Part shown: positions 8,633-16,536 of the stretch, piece by piece
Numbering within the stretch: the stretch's first letter is position 1
Layout of the letters: each line of letters begins with the position of its first letter
Assembly: GCA_016293975.1 (NCBI GenBank)
Contig: JAEDCW010000005.1
Coordinates: 1-45,767, forward strand
DNA from: Clostridia bacterium
GTDB lineage: Bacteria > Bacillota > Clostridia > Christensenellales > CAG-138
DNA: 45,767 nt
Direction: 5' to 3'
Program-made: the position numbers and the translations under genes
The notes under the pieces: generated by a model
The model's input: the letters and a program-made list of their open reading frames with translations, nothing else
Database searches by the model: none
What the model was told of the DNA's origin: nothing

Positions 8633-9061
8633 ATGAATCCCATCGGAAAGGTAACTCGCATAGACGGAAACAAGGTACATGTTACGTTCAAGCGCACGTC
8701 TGCCTGTGGTAGCTGTCATGCTTGCTTCACGCTTAGCCCCACGGAAGCCGAGGTAGAACTCGACAACGACTTAGACGCAGAAGTCGGGAATTACGTCGAG
8801 ATCATGATGCACCCGAGCAACATAGTCAAAGCAAGTCTGATTATGTACGGAGTACCTCTTACCGGACTCATTGTCGGCGTGTGTATAGGTGCATTCTTCA
8901 ACGTTTATGTGTCTTTTGGACTTGGGGTTGCCCTCTCTCTCCTCTCTTTCGGGCTGATAAGATTATTGGAGCCGAAATTCAGCAAGATCGACAACTTCAA
9001 GCCTCGCATGCTCCGCATAGTCAGCGAACAGGAGATTGCTTCACGCAAGGATGAAGACTGA
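8633..9061 (+). CDS. RseC/MucC-family redox membrane protein
   Basis: A 142-residue protein of the RseC_MucC (SoxR-reducing) family. A cytoplasmic N-terminus carries a cysteine cluster C25-x2-C28-x2-C31 inside SACGSCHACF, and two membrane helices follow at about 66-89 and 92-112. In Proteobacteria RseC works with the Rsx/Rnf electron-transport complex to reduce SoxR. In Firmicutes relatives often occur near rnf genes, but none are present here. The ATG at 8633 is preferred over a TTG at 8615 because GGAG (8622-8625) is well placed. It follows aspS by 4 nt and is probably the last gene of that operon. The role in this organism is not established. Confidence 0.85.
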   Translation: MNPIGKVTRIDGNKVHVTFKRTSACGSCHACFTLSPTEAEVELDNDLDAEVGNYVEIMMHPSNIVKASLIMYGVPLTGLIVGVCIGAFFNVYVSFGLGVALSLLSFGLIRLLEPKFSKIDNFKPRMLRIVSEQEIASRKDED

Positions 9062-9100
9062 TTGCCGGTGATGAGATCAAAGCAGTAACTGAGCTAAGAT

Positions 9101-9131
9101 GAAAAAGAGCACTGTCTGCAACAAACAGTGC
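9101..9131 (-). terminator. Rho-independent terminator for minus-strand transcription
   Basis: Inverted repeat GCACTGT (9109-9115) / ACAGTGC (9125-9131). On the minus strand the hairpin is followed by TCTTTTTC (plus 9101-9108). It could end transcripts coming through the glycerate kinase and the acetyltransferase remnant. Confidence 0.65.
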
Positions 9132-9159
9132 ACAAAAACAGTATCACATTTTGTAATAG

Positions 9160-9185
9160 CGGCATGGCTTGGGTCATGCCGTTTT
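9160..9185 (+). terminator. Rho-independent terminator of the hisS-aspS-rseC operon
   Basis: Perfect 7-bp stem CGGCATG (9160-9166) / CATGCCG (9175-9181), followed by TTTT and TCC. It lies about 100 nt after the rseC-like stop. Confidence 0.7.
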
Positions 9186-9204
9186 CCATTTCAAAGGGAG
9201 TTAT

Positions 9205-9480
9205 TCAGAAGTCACAGTGGTTACACTTGCTCCGCGTTCGCTTAGTCGTCAATTCGCAGAAAGCAGGTGCTAGTCCGGCTCGAAGAGCAATGTTCTGCGA
9301 TGCGATATGTGATAATGCCGTACCATAGAACGGAGCTTTTCCACGCCGCGTGATCTCAGGTCCTGTGTCAACACCGACAAAAACGCATAGCATTTCCCTT
9401 CTGCAAACGAATTCACGTCCGTCTCACACATGCGCTCACTATTCGTTGTTTCACCTGCTACAGCAAGAAGGTTACGCTTC
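9205..9480 (-). pseudogene. Remnant of a GNAT-family N-acetyltransferase
   Basis: On the minus strand, 9393-9205 encodes a recognisable GNAT C-terminus: VGVDTGPEITRRG, then directly KAPFYGTALSHIASQNIALR, ending in AGLAPAFCELTTK. Intact relatives normally have about 18-20 more residues (a helix) between R-R-G and the P-F-Y-x-T-A segment, so an in-frame deletion is likely. Residues that should lie upstream (ending EGKCYAF) are read in another frame at about 9385-9480, implying a frameshift near 9385. No plausible start with an RBS produces an intact protein. The rest of the gap up to 9581 (about 100 nt) shows nothing I recognise. Confidence 0.5.
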
Positions 9481-9581
9481 AAACTCATTCCAATTCCTGC
9501 ACTCCGAGTACAACACAAGTGATTCTAACACCCCTCTTTATGCGCGTTCGTGCAACGGGCGACATTCTATTATGTGTGTTA

Positions 9582-11204
9582 TTAACCCAGTTGGTCGTAA
9601 TACTTCGGAACCTTTGGCGCTCCATTTTTTTCTACATCCCTGCCTATTCGTATAAGCCTGAACATCCTGTCTGCGGCGGCGTCAAACAGCTTCTCTGCGT
9701 TTTTCATCGCGTACTCCGTGTTCATTGGGAAATTGACTGCGGTCATAATGCCAACATTTCCGACTTCGTACAACTCCTCCGCACCTTCGCCCATGCCGCC
9801 TGTAATTATGCATACGGGAATCTTCCTGCGTGTACATCTCTTAACTATGCCGTAGACCGCCTTTTTGTGCTTTGCTGTCTGTGCGTCGAGCATTCCCTCA
9901 CCCGTCACAACAACCGAAACACCCTTAAGCAGCGACTCAAAACCCGTCACATCGAGCAGTGCATCTATTCCGCTTGTCAGCTTCGCATCGAGCAATCCGT
10001 ATAGCATTGCACCCATGCCGCCCGCAGCACCAGCGCCAGGGACTTCTGCCACATCCTTTTCGCACAATGCGCTGAGTTTTTCGGCACAATTCTTCATTCC
10101 ACACTCAAGCAGTTCTGTTTGTTCCTGTGTAGCACCTTTTTGCTTTGAGTACACCATAGTGCTTCCCTCTGCTCCAAAAAGCGTGTTATCCACGTCGCAC
10201 ATTACCGTAAACGATGCGTCCTTTATACACGGATGTATGAATTCGGTGTCTATCCTATCTATCTTTATAAGGTTCTCGCCGTTACCCTCAAGCTCGTTGC
10301 CATCACAGTCGTAAAATTTTACACCGAGTGCAATTGCACAGCCCATTCCGCAGTCGTTCGTTGCGCTTCCGCCGATTGCGATAACGACATCGCGGATGCC
10401 CTCGTCGAGCGCTCGCCGTATCATCTCGCCCGTTCCGAACGAAGAAGCCTTCATAACATCCCTCTCAGATTCCGAAACAAGTGTAATACCGGACGCCTGC
10501 GCCATCTCGATTATAGCCTTTCTGCCGCTTATGACGCCATACTTGGCTTCTATGCGCTTGCCCATGGGATCTGTAACCGTCATTTTTCTGATAACGGCGT
10601 TGCACGCGGTCGTTATGGCTTCAAGAGTACCTTCGCCGCCGTCTGCTATAGGTACGGGTACGACCTTAACACCGGGGAAGTTTCTCCTTGCCGCTACTGT
10701 CAATCGCTTTATGGCGTCGATTGACGAAATCGAGCCCTTAAACGAATCGGGTGCCAAGAGTATTTTAATGCCCTTGCCGACCGGACGTTTTTTTCCGTGG
10801 TTCGTGTGTACCATGACAGATGACATGCATTCGTCACCGCCTGTGATTCTTCCGCTTGATTCAACCACACCCAAGTATGTCAGCCCTTCAATGCTTTCGA
10901 GCCTATTGTTTTCATAGTATGGGTTTGTCGAAGCGAGGTACATATTTATACCTGCATCCGAGTCTACCTTCCTGTATATTTTTCGCATCCTCTTTAGTGA
11001 CCCACCGTCTATCACAAGCATATAAATGCGCGATTCTGACGGATGGTCACACGGAGCAAAGCCGCCGTGCAAACGCAGTCCCTTCAAATCGGAAAGCGTC
11101 AAAACAGAACATAATTCATCCATTATGTGTGAAAGGACCACATGCTCCGAAGCGTCGAATATGGTGTCGAATCTAATCCCCAGTGCGAACCTCTTGACCT
11201 TCAC
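9582..11204 (-). CDS. Glycerate kinase with an unrecognised N-terminal extension
   Basis: 540 residues. From about 146 to 525 it is a complete glycerate kinase of the GarK/GlxK family: it starts KILLAPDSFKGS, contains PVPIADGGEGT, an IGGSATNDCGMG region, PGAGAAGGMGA, and VVTGEGMLDAQT. It phosphorylates glycerate with ATP. Family members are about 370-380 residues, so residues 1-145 are extra; I recognise no domain there. The GTG start at 11204 lies inside the last 32 nt of clpC and has GGGGAGA about 8 nt upstream, supporting the long form. An alternative short form from the Met codons at residues 127 or 131 has only a weak site (GGTGA). It is probably co-transcribed with clpC. Confidence 0.88.
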   Translation of the reverse strand: MKVKRFALGIRFDTIFDASEHVVLSHIMDELCSVLTLSDLKGLRLHGGFAPCDHPSESRIYMLVIDGGSLKRMRKIYRKVDSDAGINMYLASTNPYYENNRLESIEGLTYLGVVESSGRITGGDECMSSVMVHTNHGKKRPVGKGIKILLAPDSFKGSISSIDAIKRLTVAARRNFPGVKVVPVPIADGGEGTLEAITTACNAVIRKMTVTDPMGKRIEAKYGVISGRKAIIEMAQASGITLVSESERDVMKASSFGTGEMIRRALDEGIRDVVIAIGGSATNDCGMGCAIALGVKFYDCDGNELEGNGENLIKIDRIDTEFIHPCIKDASFTVMCDVDNTLFGAEGSTMVYSKQKGATQEQTELLECGMKNCAEKLSALCEKDVAEVPGAGAAGGMGAMLYGLLDAKLTSGIDALLDVTGFESLLKGVSVVVTGEGMLDAQTAKHKKAVYGIVKRCTRRKIPVCIITGGMGEGAEELYEVGNVGIMTAVNFPMNTEYAMKNAEKLFDAAADRMFRLIRIGRDVEKNGAPKVPKYYDQLG

Positions 11205-13668
11205 TTTTATCTCTCCCCATTACGTTAAAATGTATTTTTCCATCCTGTACGTCTGCCATTACGGTGTCTCCCTGCTTTATCTCGCCCGAAAGTATTGCCT
11301 CACTCAAGCCGTCTTCGACCTGTCTCTGCATCTCTCTCCGCAGGGGTCTCGCACCGAATTTTTCGTCAAATCCATTTGCCGCGAGCAACGACACGGCTTC
11401 ATCGCTCATATTCAGCTCAATACCGGCGCTCTCGAGCCTTCTTACCACGTCTTTTAGCATTAGCCTGACGATTTGGCAGGTATGATCCCTGCCCAGAGTT
11501 CTGAACACAATAATCTCGTCTATTCTGTTTATGAATTCGGGCATAAACTGCTTTTTCATCTCGGCTGATGTCAGCTCTTTAAGCCGTTCGTACGAATAAC
11601 CGTGCTCTGCCTCGACAAAGCCCAATGTCTTTGAAACAGCCACTGCAGAAGCGCCAATGTTCGATGTAAGCACGACAATCGTATTCTTGAAATCTACCGT
11701 GCGCCCCTTAGAATCGGTCAGCGTACCTTCATCCAAAATCTGCAATAAAACATTGAACATATCTGGATGCGCCTTTTCAATCTCGTCGAACAGTATGAGA
11801 CTGTACGGCTTTCTGCGTACCCTTTCTGCGAGAGTGCCGCCCTCATTATAGCCTACGTAGCCCGGAGGCGAGCCGATAAGCTTCGATATTGAATGAGCTT
11901 CCCTGTACTCGGACATATCTAGCCTTATCATTGCATCCTCATCCCCAAACATTACCGATCCAAGCGCTTTCGCCAATTCCGTTTTGCCCACACCCGTTGG
12001 TCCAAGAAAAAGGAATGAACCTATAGGTCTTTTGGGATTTCTAAGTCCAGCACCCGAACGTCTCATCGCCCTTGCAACAGCAGAGATTGCATCGTCCTGT
12101 CCTATTACTCTGTCGCGCAGTATCTCTTCGATGTGCAGTAGTCTCTCGCTGTCCTTTTCGGTGAGCTTTTTGACCGGTATTCCCGTCCAGAGACTTATGA
12201 CTTCCTCGATATCGCCTACTGTCACGGTATTCTCTACACCCGCGCGTGCATTCGACCACTTCTCCCTGAGAGTTGCTATCTCATCGGATATTCGCTTTAT
12301 TTCGTCCCGAATCTGTGCGGCTCGCTCATAGTTCTGATTGCTTACCGCCTCGTCCTTCTCAAGTATAAGCGCCTCGAGTTTCAGTTCAAGCGATTTTATA
12401 TTGGGCGGTGCATTATATCTGATTAGACGTACTCGGCTTGCGGCTTCATCCATCAAGTCTATCGCCTTATCCGGTAGGAATCTGTCGGTTATATATCTGT
12501 CGGACAGCTCCGCCGCCGCATGCAGAACATCATCGGGAATACTCACCTTATGATGAACTTCGTATCTGTCCCTTACTCCCTTAAGTATGAGGTATGTTTC
12601 CTCTACAGACGGCTCACCGACATTGACCGGCTGCAATCTCCTTTCAAACGCACTGTCCTTCTCTATGTATTTCCTGTATTCGTCCGGAGTAGTAGCTCCT
12701 ATAAGCTGTATTCTGCCGCGCGCAAGCTCGGGTTTTAGCATATTCGATGCATCTTGACTTCCGTCCGTCGCGCCGAGTCCTACTATTGTGTGGAGCTCAT
12801 CTATAAAAAGTATTGTATTCCCCGTTTCTGCAATCTCTGAAATACACTTGCCGAAACGCTCTTCAAAATCGCCCCTGTATTTCGTGCCGGCAATCAGTGC
12901 TCCCGTATCCAACGATACGACCTTCTTGCCCTTTAATATGTCGGGGACGTCCATGCTTACGATTCGCTGCGCCAGTCCTTCTATAATCGCAGTTTTTCCA
13001 ACACCCGGGTCACCCACCAAAACAGGGTTGTTTTTAGTACGCCTGCAGAGTATTTGAATTATCCTCTGCACCTCGCTGTCCCTGCCTATTACAGGATCGA
13101 GCAGTCCCTGTTCCGCAAGCTTTATAAAGTCCTTGCCGTACTTGTCGAGCCAAGGTGTATCGTCTTGCGGCTTTTGTTCCCGAGGTTTCTGTACTTTTCT
13201 GTAGTTATGCGAGCCTTGATACTTAGCTGAGTCTGTTTTTTGCGCCGTAAGCTCTGATCTTATCAGGTCGACATTTACACCGAGAACTTGGAGCAGTCTC
13301 GTTGCAACGCATTCCTTATCATCAAGAATCGCAAGCAGAAGATGCTCCGTGCCGACGTAATTACTCCTCAGCTCTCTCGCTTCATACAGGCTTGTCTCCA
13401 ATATCTTTTTTGTGCGAGGTGTGAACCCGAAGCTGTCCGTAAACTCAAACGAGCCCTTTCCAAGAACTTCGTCGAGTTTCTGTACAACATCCGAAAAATG
13501 CACACCGTGTGTCGCAATTGACCTTGCCGCCTCGCAATTCTCGTCCTTCAAAAGACCCATCAACAGATGTTCACTGCCGATATAGTTGTGACCGTAGGAA
13601 CGCGCATAATCCTGTGCTGCAACAACAGCACGCCGTGCGCCTTCCGTAAATCTGTCAAATATGCTCAT
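11173..13668 (-). CDS. clpC: ATP-dependent Clp protease ATP-binding subunit ClpC
   Basis: An AAA+ unfoldase of 831 residues that feeds proteins to ClpP. It has a double Clp-N domain (about 1-145), a first AAA+ module with Walker A GDPGVGKT (219-226), a short UVR-containing middle region (about 443-460) as in ClpC rather than the long ClpB coil, and a second AAA+ module with Walker A GPTGVGKT (556-563). A ClpP-docking L-G-F tripeptide is at 682-684. The usual ctsR-mcsA-mcsB genes are not upstream; the gene has its own promoter (13708-13736). I see no CtsR heptad repeats (GGTCAAA-type) or CIRCE element. Its 3' end overlaps the glycerate kinase start by 32 nt. Confidence 0.95.
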   Translation of the reverse strand: MSIFDRFTEGARRAVVAAQDYARSYGHNYIGSEHLLMGLLKDENCEAARSIATHGVHFSDVVQKLDEVLGKGSFEFTDSFGFTPRTKKILETSLYEARELRSNYVGTEHLLLAILDDKECVATRLLQVLGVNVDLIRSELTAQKTDSAKYQGSHNYRKVQKPREQKPQDDTPWLDKYGKDFIKLAEQGLLDPVIGRDSEVQRIIQILCRRTKNNPVLVGDPGVGKTAIIEGLAQRIVSMDVPDILKGKKVVSLDTGALIAGTKYRGDFEERFGKCISEIAETGNTILFIDELHTIVGLGATDGSQDASNMLKPELARGRIQLIGATTPDEYRKYIEKDSAFERRLQPVNVGEPSVEETYLILKGVRDRYEVHHKVSIPDDVLHAAAELSDRYITDRFLPDKAIDLMDEAASRVRLIRYNAPPNIKSLELKLEALILEKDEAVSNQNYERAAQIRDEIKRISDEIATLREKWSNARAGVENTVTVGDIEEVISLWTGIPVKKLTEKDSERLLHIEEILRDRVIGQDDAISAVARAMRRSGAGLRNPKRPIGSFLFLGPTGVGKTELAKALGSVMFGDEDAMIRLDMSEYREAHSISKLIGSPPGYVGYNEGGTLAERVRRKPYSLILFDEIEKAHPDMFNVLLQILDEGTLTDSKGRTVDFKNTIVVLTSNIGASAVAVSKTLGFVEAEHGYSYERLKELTSAEMKKQFMPEFINRIDEIIVFRTLGRDHTCQIVRLMLKDVVRRLESAGIELNMSDEAVSLLAANGFDEKFGARPLRREMQRQVEDGLSEAILSGEIKQGDTVMADVQDGKIHFNVMGRDKSEGQEVRTGD

Positions 13669-13693
13669 CGGTCACAGTTCCTCCAAAACAAGA

Positions 13694-13736
13694 TACCATC
13701 TTTGGTAATTATATAATGCTTTGTTTTCCCTGTAAA
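13694..13736 (-). promoter_or_regulatory. clpC promoter with adjacent inverted repeat
   Basis: Minus-strand -35 TTTACA (plus 13731-13736) and -10 TATAAT (plus 13708-13713) with a 17-nt spacer. Immediately downstream, covering the expected transcription start, is the inverted repeat TACCA-TCTT-TGGTA (plus 13694-13707), a possible operator. Confidence 0.7.
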
Positions 13737-13789
13737 GCCAAACGCCGTGCCATACGGTGAAAACAAACCTCTCAAACAAGCTGCATCTC

Positions 13790-14155
13790 TCACTTAGTAT
13801 GCGGTTTGAATATAATTGCCGCAAGATACCCGAAGAGTATTGCCGCCCCAATCCCTGCCGCTGTGTTCTTTATCCCTCCTGTCAGTGCGCCCATAATGCC
13901 ATCCTCTTCTACCGCCTCGATCGCACCGTTTGCCAACGCATAACCAAATCCCGTAAGAGGAACAGTAGCCCCCGCTCCACCAAGTTGCACTATAGGTTCA
14001 TATAAGCCAAGTGCTGTCAACGCAACACCCAAAACGACAAACAGCACCAGCAGTCTTGCGGATGTGATTCTCGTATAAGAAAGTATAAGTTGTCCTATCG
14101 TACAGATAACGCCTCCTATTATGAATGCAAAAACAAAGTCCATTAACATACTCAC
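13790..14155 (-). CDS. spoVAE: Stage V sporulation protein AE
   Basis: A small hydrophobic protein of 121 residues with four likely membrane helices, matching SpoVAE (about 115-120 residues). The conserved G-G-A-G-A-T-V-P-L-T-G-F-G stretch parallels the one in SpoVAC. It is part of the SpoVA channel that moves dipicolinic acid into the forespore and releases it at germination. The GTG at 14155 overlaps the spoVAD stop (GTGA). The ATG at 14149 has better spacing from GGAGG and may be the true start (119 residues). Confidence 0.93.
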   Translation of the reverse strand: MSMLMDFVFAFIIGGVICTIGQLILSYTRITSARLLVLFVVLGVALTALGLYEPIVQLGGAGATVPLTGFGYALANGAIEAVEEDGIMGALTGGIKNTAAGIGAAILFGYLAAIIFKPHTK

Positions 14156-15201
14156 GCCCTCCTCTCAAGCACTATGCCGTGCGCTATTCCGGGTATAGTC
14201 TCTCCCTGCAGACCCGCAACGGGACTCATAAGCGCACCAGTAGCCATCATGAATATCTTCTTTATATCGCCGGCCTCAATCCTTTTCAATAGATATGAGC
14301 CGAGTACCACGGACGCACAACCGCATCCGCTTGCTCCGCATACAACCTTCTGTGAAGGCAGGTATATCGTCGTCCCGCAGTCGAGATGCAGATCCGCAAC
14401 CGATACTCCCTTCTCCTCACACAACATGTAGAACATCTTTGAACCAAACGTGCCGAGGTCCCCTGTGACTATCAGGTCATAGTCGTTTACGCTATGTCCA
14501 GTGTCCTCAAGATGCATAAGCAATGTATCCGCCGCGGCAGGGGCCATCGCCGCACCCATGTTATTCCCGTCTGTTATTCCTAAGTCCACTACTCTGCCGA
14601 TTGTCGCTTGAGTTATATAGACATTCTCAAAACATTCTGGCTGTGTGGCCTTTGACGTATTGTCGGAATCTTTACTTATCAGCAGACAGCCGGCTCCTGT
14701 CACCGTTCTTTGAGCCGTCGGTGTCGGTTGAGTGCCCAATTCAAGCGGCATTCTAAACTGGCGTTCTGCTGTGGAGAAATGACTGCTTGCGGCACACGCC
14801 ACAGAATTTGCGCATTCGCTGTCGACCAAAATGCTTCCGACCAACGAGGCTTCGATTATCGTAGAACACGCACCGTACAATCCCAAAAACGGAAGTTCCA
14901 GCGACCTTGCGGCATATCCTGCGGAGATTATCTGGTTGAGAAGATCTCCGCCAAGCAAGACATCGACATCCTGTGTGGTTTTACCTGCCTTCTCTATCGC
15001 GATGCACACGGCATTCTCATACATCTTGCGTTCACACAACTCAAATGATTTTTCACCCCATTTGTCGTCGGTTATAACCTTGTCAAAATGTCCTGAAAGT
15101 GCCCCTTGTTCCTCAAAGTGACCCACTACCGTACCGGCAGCTACAACTCTGGGGGAATTAGTAAATGTAATAGTCTGTTTACCGATTTTCCTATGCCCCA
15201 T
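14152..15201 (-). CDS. spoVAD: Stage V sporulation protein AD
   Basis: 349 residues with the thiolase-like fold of SpoVAD, a dipicolinic-acid-binding component of the SpoVA complex. Recognisable segments are the N-terminal GHRKIGKQTITF, GLYGACSTIIEASLVG, and the C-terminal CGASGCGCASVVLGSYLLKR. It lies between spoVAC (2-nt gap) and spoVAE (4-nt overlap), the order known from clostridia that keep only C, D and E. Expression is expected in the forespore. Confidence 0.96.
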   Translation of the reverse strand: MGHRKIGKQTITFTNSPRVVAAGTVVGHFEEQGALSGHFDKVITDDKWGEKSFELCERKMYENAVCIAIEKAGKTTQDVDVLLGGDLLNQIISAGYAARSLELPFLGLYGACSTIIEASLVGSILVDSECANSVACAASSHFSTAERQFRMPLELGTQPTPTAQRTVTGAGCLLISKDSDNTSKATQPECFENVYITQATIGRVVDLGITDGNNMGAAMAPAAADTLLMHLEDTGHSVNDYDLIVTGDLGTFGSKMFYMLCEEKGVSVADLHLDCGTTIYLPSQKVVCGASGCGCASVVLGSYLLKRIEAGDIKKIFMMATGALMSPVAGLQGETIPGIAHGIVLERRA

Positions 15202-15203
15202 AC

Positions 15204-15653
15204 TTACCTCACAAAAAACGCAATGACGCCTACTACTATCGAGGCAATCGTACCGTATACCAAAACGGGACCTGCCAAAGAAAACAGTTGAGCACCCACA
15301 CCGAGTACAAATCCCTCTACCTTATGCTCCATGGCGGGAGCTACAATCGAGTTGGCAAAACCCGTTATAGGCACAATCGAGCCGGCACCTGCAAAATTTC
15401 CTATCTTATCATAAACTCCTATGCCCGTCAGAAGCGCTCCTAAGAATATCATTACTACGGATACAAAACCCGATATGGTTTTCTCATCCATATCCAACAA
15501 AAGTACGCCTATTTTATTGATACCTTCCCCGATACAGCAAATGATACCGCCCACAAGGAACGCCTTAAGCACCTGTGCGAGTACATTGCTCTTGGGCATG
15601 GTCTCGTTAACGACAGCCTGATACCTTTTACTCTGGTCAGATGTTATTTTCAT
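15204..15653 (-). CDS. spoVAC: Stage V sporulation protein AC
   Basis: 149-residue membrane protein with the SpoVAC pattern: a polar N-terminus, then four helices including FLVGGIICCIGEG and GAGSIVPITGFANS. SpoVAC is the channel-like, mechanosensitive component of the dipicolinic acid transporter. Its start overlaps the end of the small upstream gene by 17 nt, so the two are probably coupled. Confidence 0.95.
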   Translation of the reverse strand: MKITSDQSKRYQAVVNETMPKSNVLAQVLKAFLVGGIICCIGEGINKIGVLLLDMDEKTISGFVSVVMIFLGALLTGIGVYDKIGNFAGAGSIVPITGFANSIVAPAMEHKVEGFVLGVGAQLFSLAGPVLVYGTIASIVVGVIAFFVR

Positions 15654-15924
15654 CGTTCATATTCCTCTCCGAATAAACATCAGCTATGGGTTTACACCTG
15701 ATTTCCTTGTCATGACGACATGGATCTATCCCCATCAGCGCGCCGATAGACGACTCTATCTGCTTCTCTCCGTTTCTGCTATTTTTCATGCTTGCCTCCA
15801 ATCTAACAAACTTGATTCGTGGGCCGATAGGCTTCTCTTTGCGTAATAAGATGATACTTCCGGCAATAACGGCCATTACGGCGAGTATCAGTAATGTCAG
15901 GGTTATTACACTTCTGCGCTTCAT
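15637..15924 (-). CDS. Small single-helix membrane protein heading the spoVA operon
   Basis: 95 residues, not recognised. It has a basic start (MKRR), one hydrophobic helix (about 7-26), then a charged, probably extracytoplasmic tail with two cysteines in DPCRHDKEIRCKP. A strong RBS (GGAGGAGG) sits 8-9 nt before the ATG. The 17-nt overlap with spoVAC and its position as first gene suggest it is made with the SpoVA proteins in the forespore. I know of no named spoVA gene of this size at this position; SpoVAA and SpoVAB are different. A function in spores is inference from position only. Confidence 0.75.
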   Translation of the reverse strand: MKRRSVITLTLLILAVMAVIAGSIILLRKEKPIGPRIKFVRLEASMKNSRNGEKQIESSIGALMGIDPCRHDKEIRCKPIADVYSERNMNDENNI

Positions 15925-15971
15925 AGAGTCGCCTCCTCCGTATGATTATTCTGCACATAAAAAACCAAAAT

Positions 15972-16016
15972 TATAATGAAAGTTAATTCTATTGTGTCTG
16001 TTCTATCTGTTATAAT
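15972..16016. promoter_or_regulatory. Divergent spoVA / recX promoter region
   Basis: On the plus strand a -10 TATAAT (16011-16016) lies 28 nt before the recX ATG, with only a weak -35 (TTCTAT, 18-nt spacer). On the minus strand CATTATA (plus 15972-15978) matches the -10 element of forespore sigma factors F/G, upstream of the spoVA genes, but no convincing -35 accompanies it. The two promoters are back to back with fewer than 40 nt between -10 elements. Confidence 0.45.
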
Positions 16017-16044
16017 GCATTTAGAATTTGATTTGGAGATCGAC

Positions 16045-16536
16045 ATGAAAAAGGTTAAATCAGGTGTCTCGCCCATAGACGCCGCACTTAAGTTCCTCAC
16101 CCCAAAAGCACGCACGATTCGCGAGATAGAGGACTATCTCGACGACTGTCAGTATTCCGAATATGACGTATATGCAACTGTCGAACGACTCAAGGAGTTA
16201 GGGTATGCCGACGACCTGCGCTACGCTCATGATTTTATCGACTCGAGGCTTGCAACAAAGCCCGTCAGCAAACAGAAACTCAGAGAGCAACTGATTTCTC
16301 ATTCCGTAAGCCGTGACATAATAAATGAAGCGCTGGCAAATATTACCCCCGAGACCGAATATGCCAACGCATTGGCGACCGCAAAGAAGTATTTTCATCA
16401 GCTTTCCGATTTGCCTCACGACGAGCGTATAAGGCGCACCGTAAAACGCCTAGTTTCACACGGCTATGACTACTCGGATGCCAAACTTTGCATGGAGGAA
16501 TTGTGTGATGAGCGCATCGACGACGAGCTCGAATAA
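16045..16536 (+). CDS. recX: RecX regulatory protein
   Basis: 163 residues built of three-helix repeats typical of RecX, with L-x-x-L-G-Y-A-D-D-x-R-Y-A as the clearest signature, followed by RLATKPVSKQKLREQL. RecX binds RecA and inhibits its filament and recombinase activity. The ATG at 16045 is preferred because GGAG (16035-16038) precedes it by 6 nt; the open frame to 15976 runs through the promoter. recA is elsewhere in this window (38671-39690), not adjacent. The gene overlaps birA by 29 nt. Confidence 0.88.
   Translation: MKKVKSGVSPIDAALKFLTPKARTIREIEDYLDDCQYSEYDVYATVERLKELGYADDLRYAHDFIDSRLATKPVSKQKLREQLISHSVSRDIINEALANITPETEYANALATAKKYFHQLSDLPHDERIRRTVKRLVSHGYDYSDAKLCMEELCDERIDDELE

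Noticed and set aside
9519..10004. Plus-strand frame of 161 codons near the glycerate kinase end
   Set aside because: Antisense to a clear kinase domain; no start signal and an implausibly His/Cys-rich composition.
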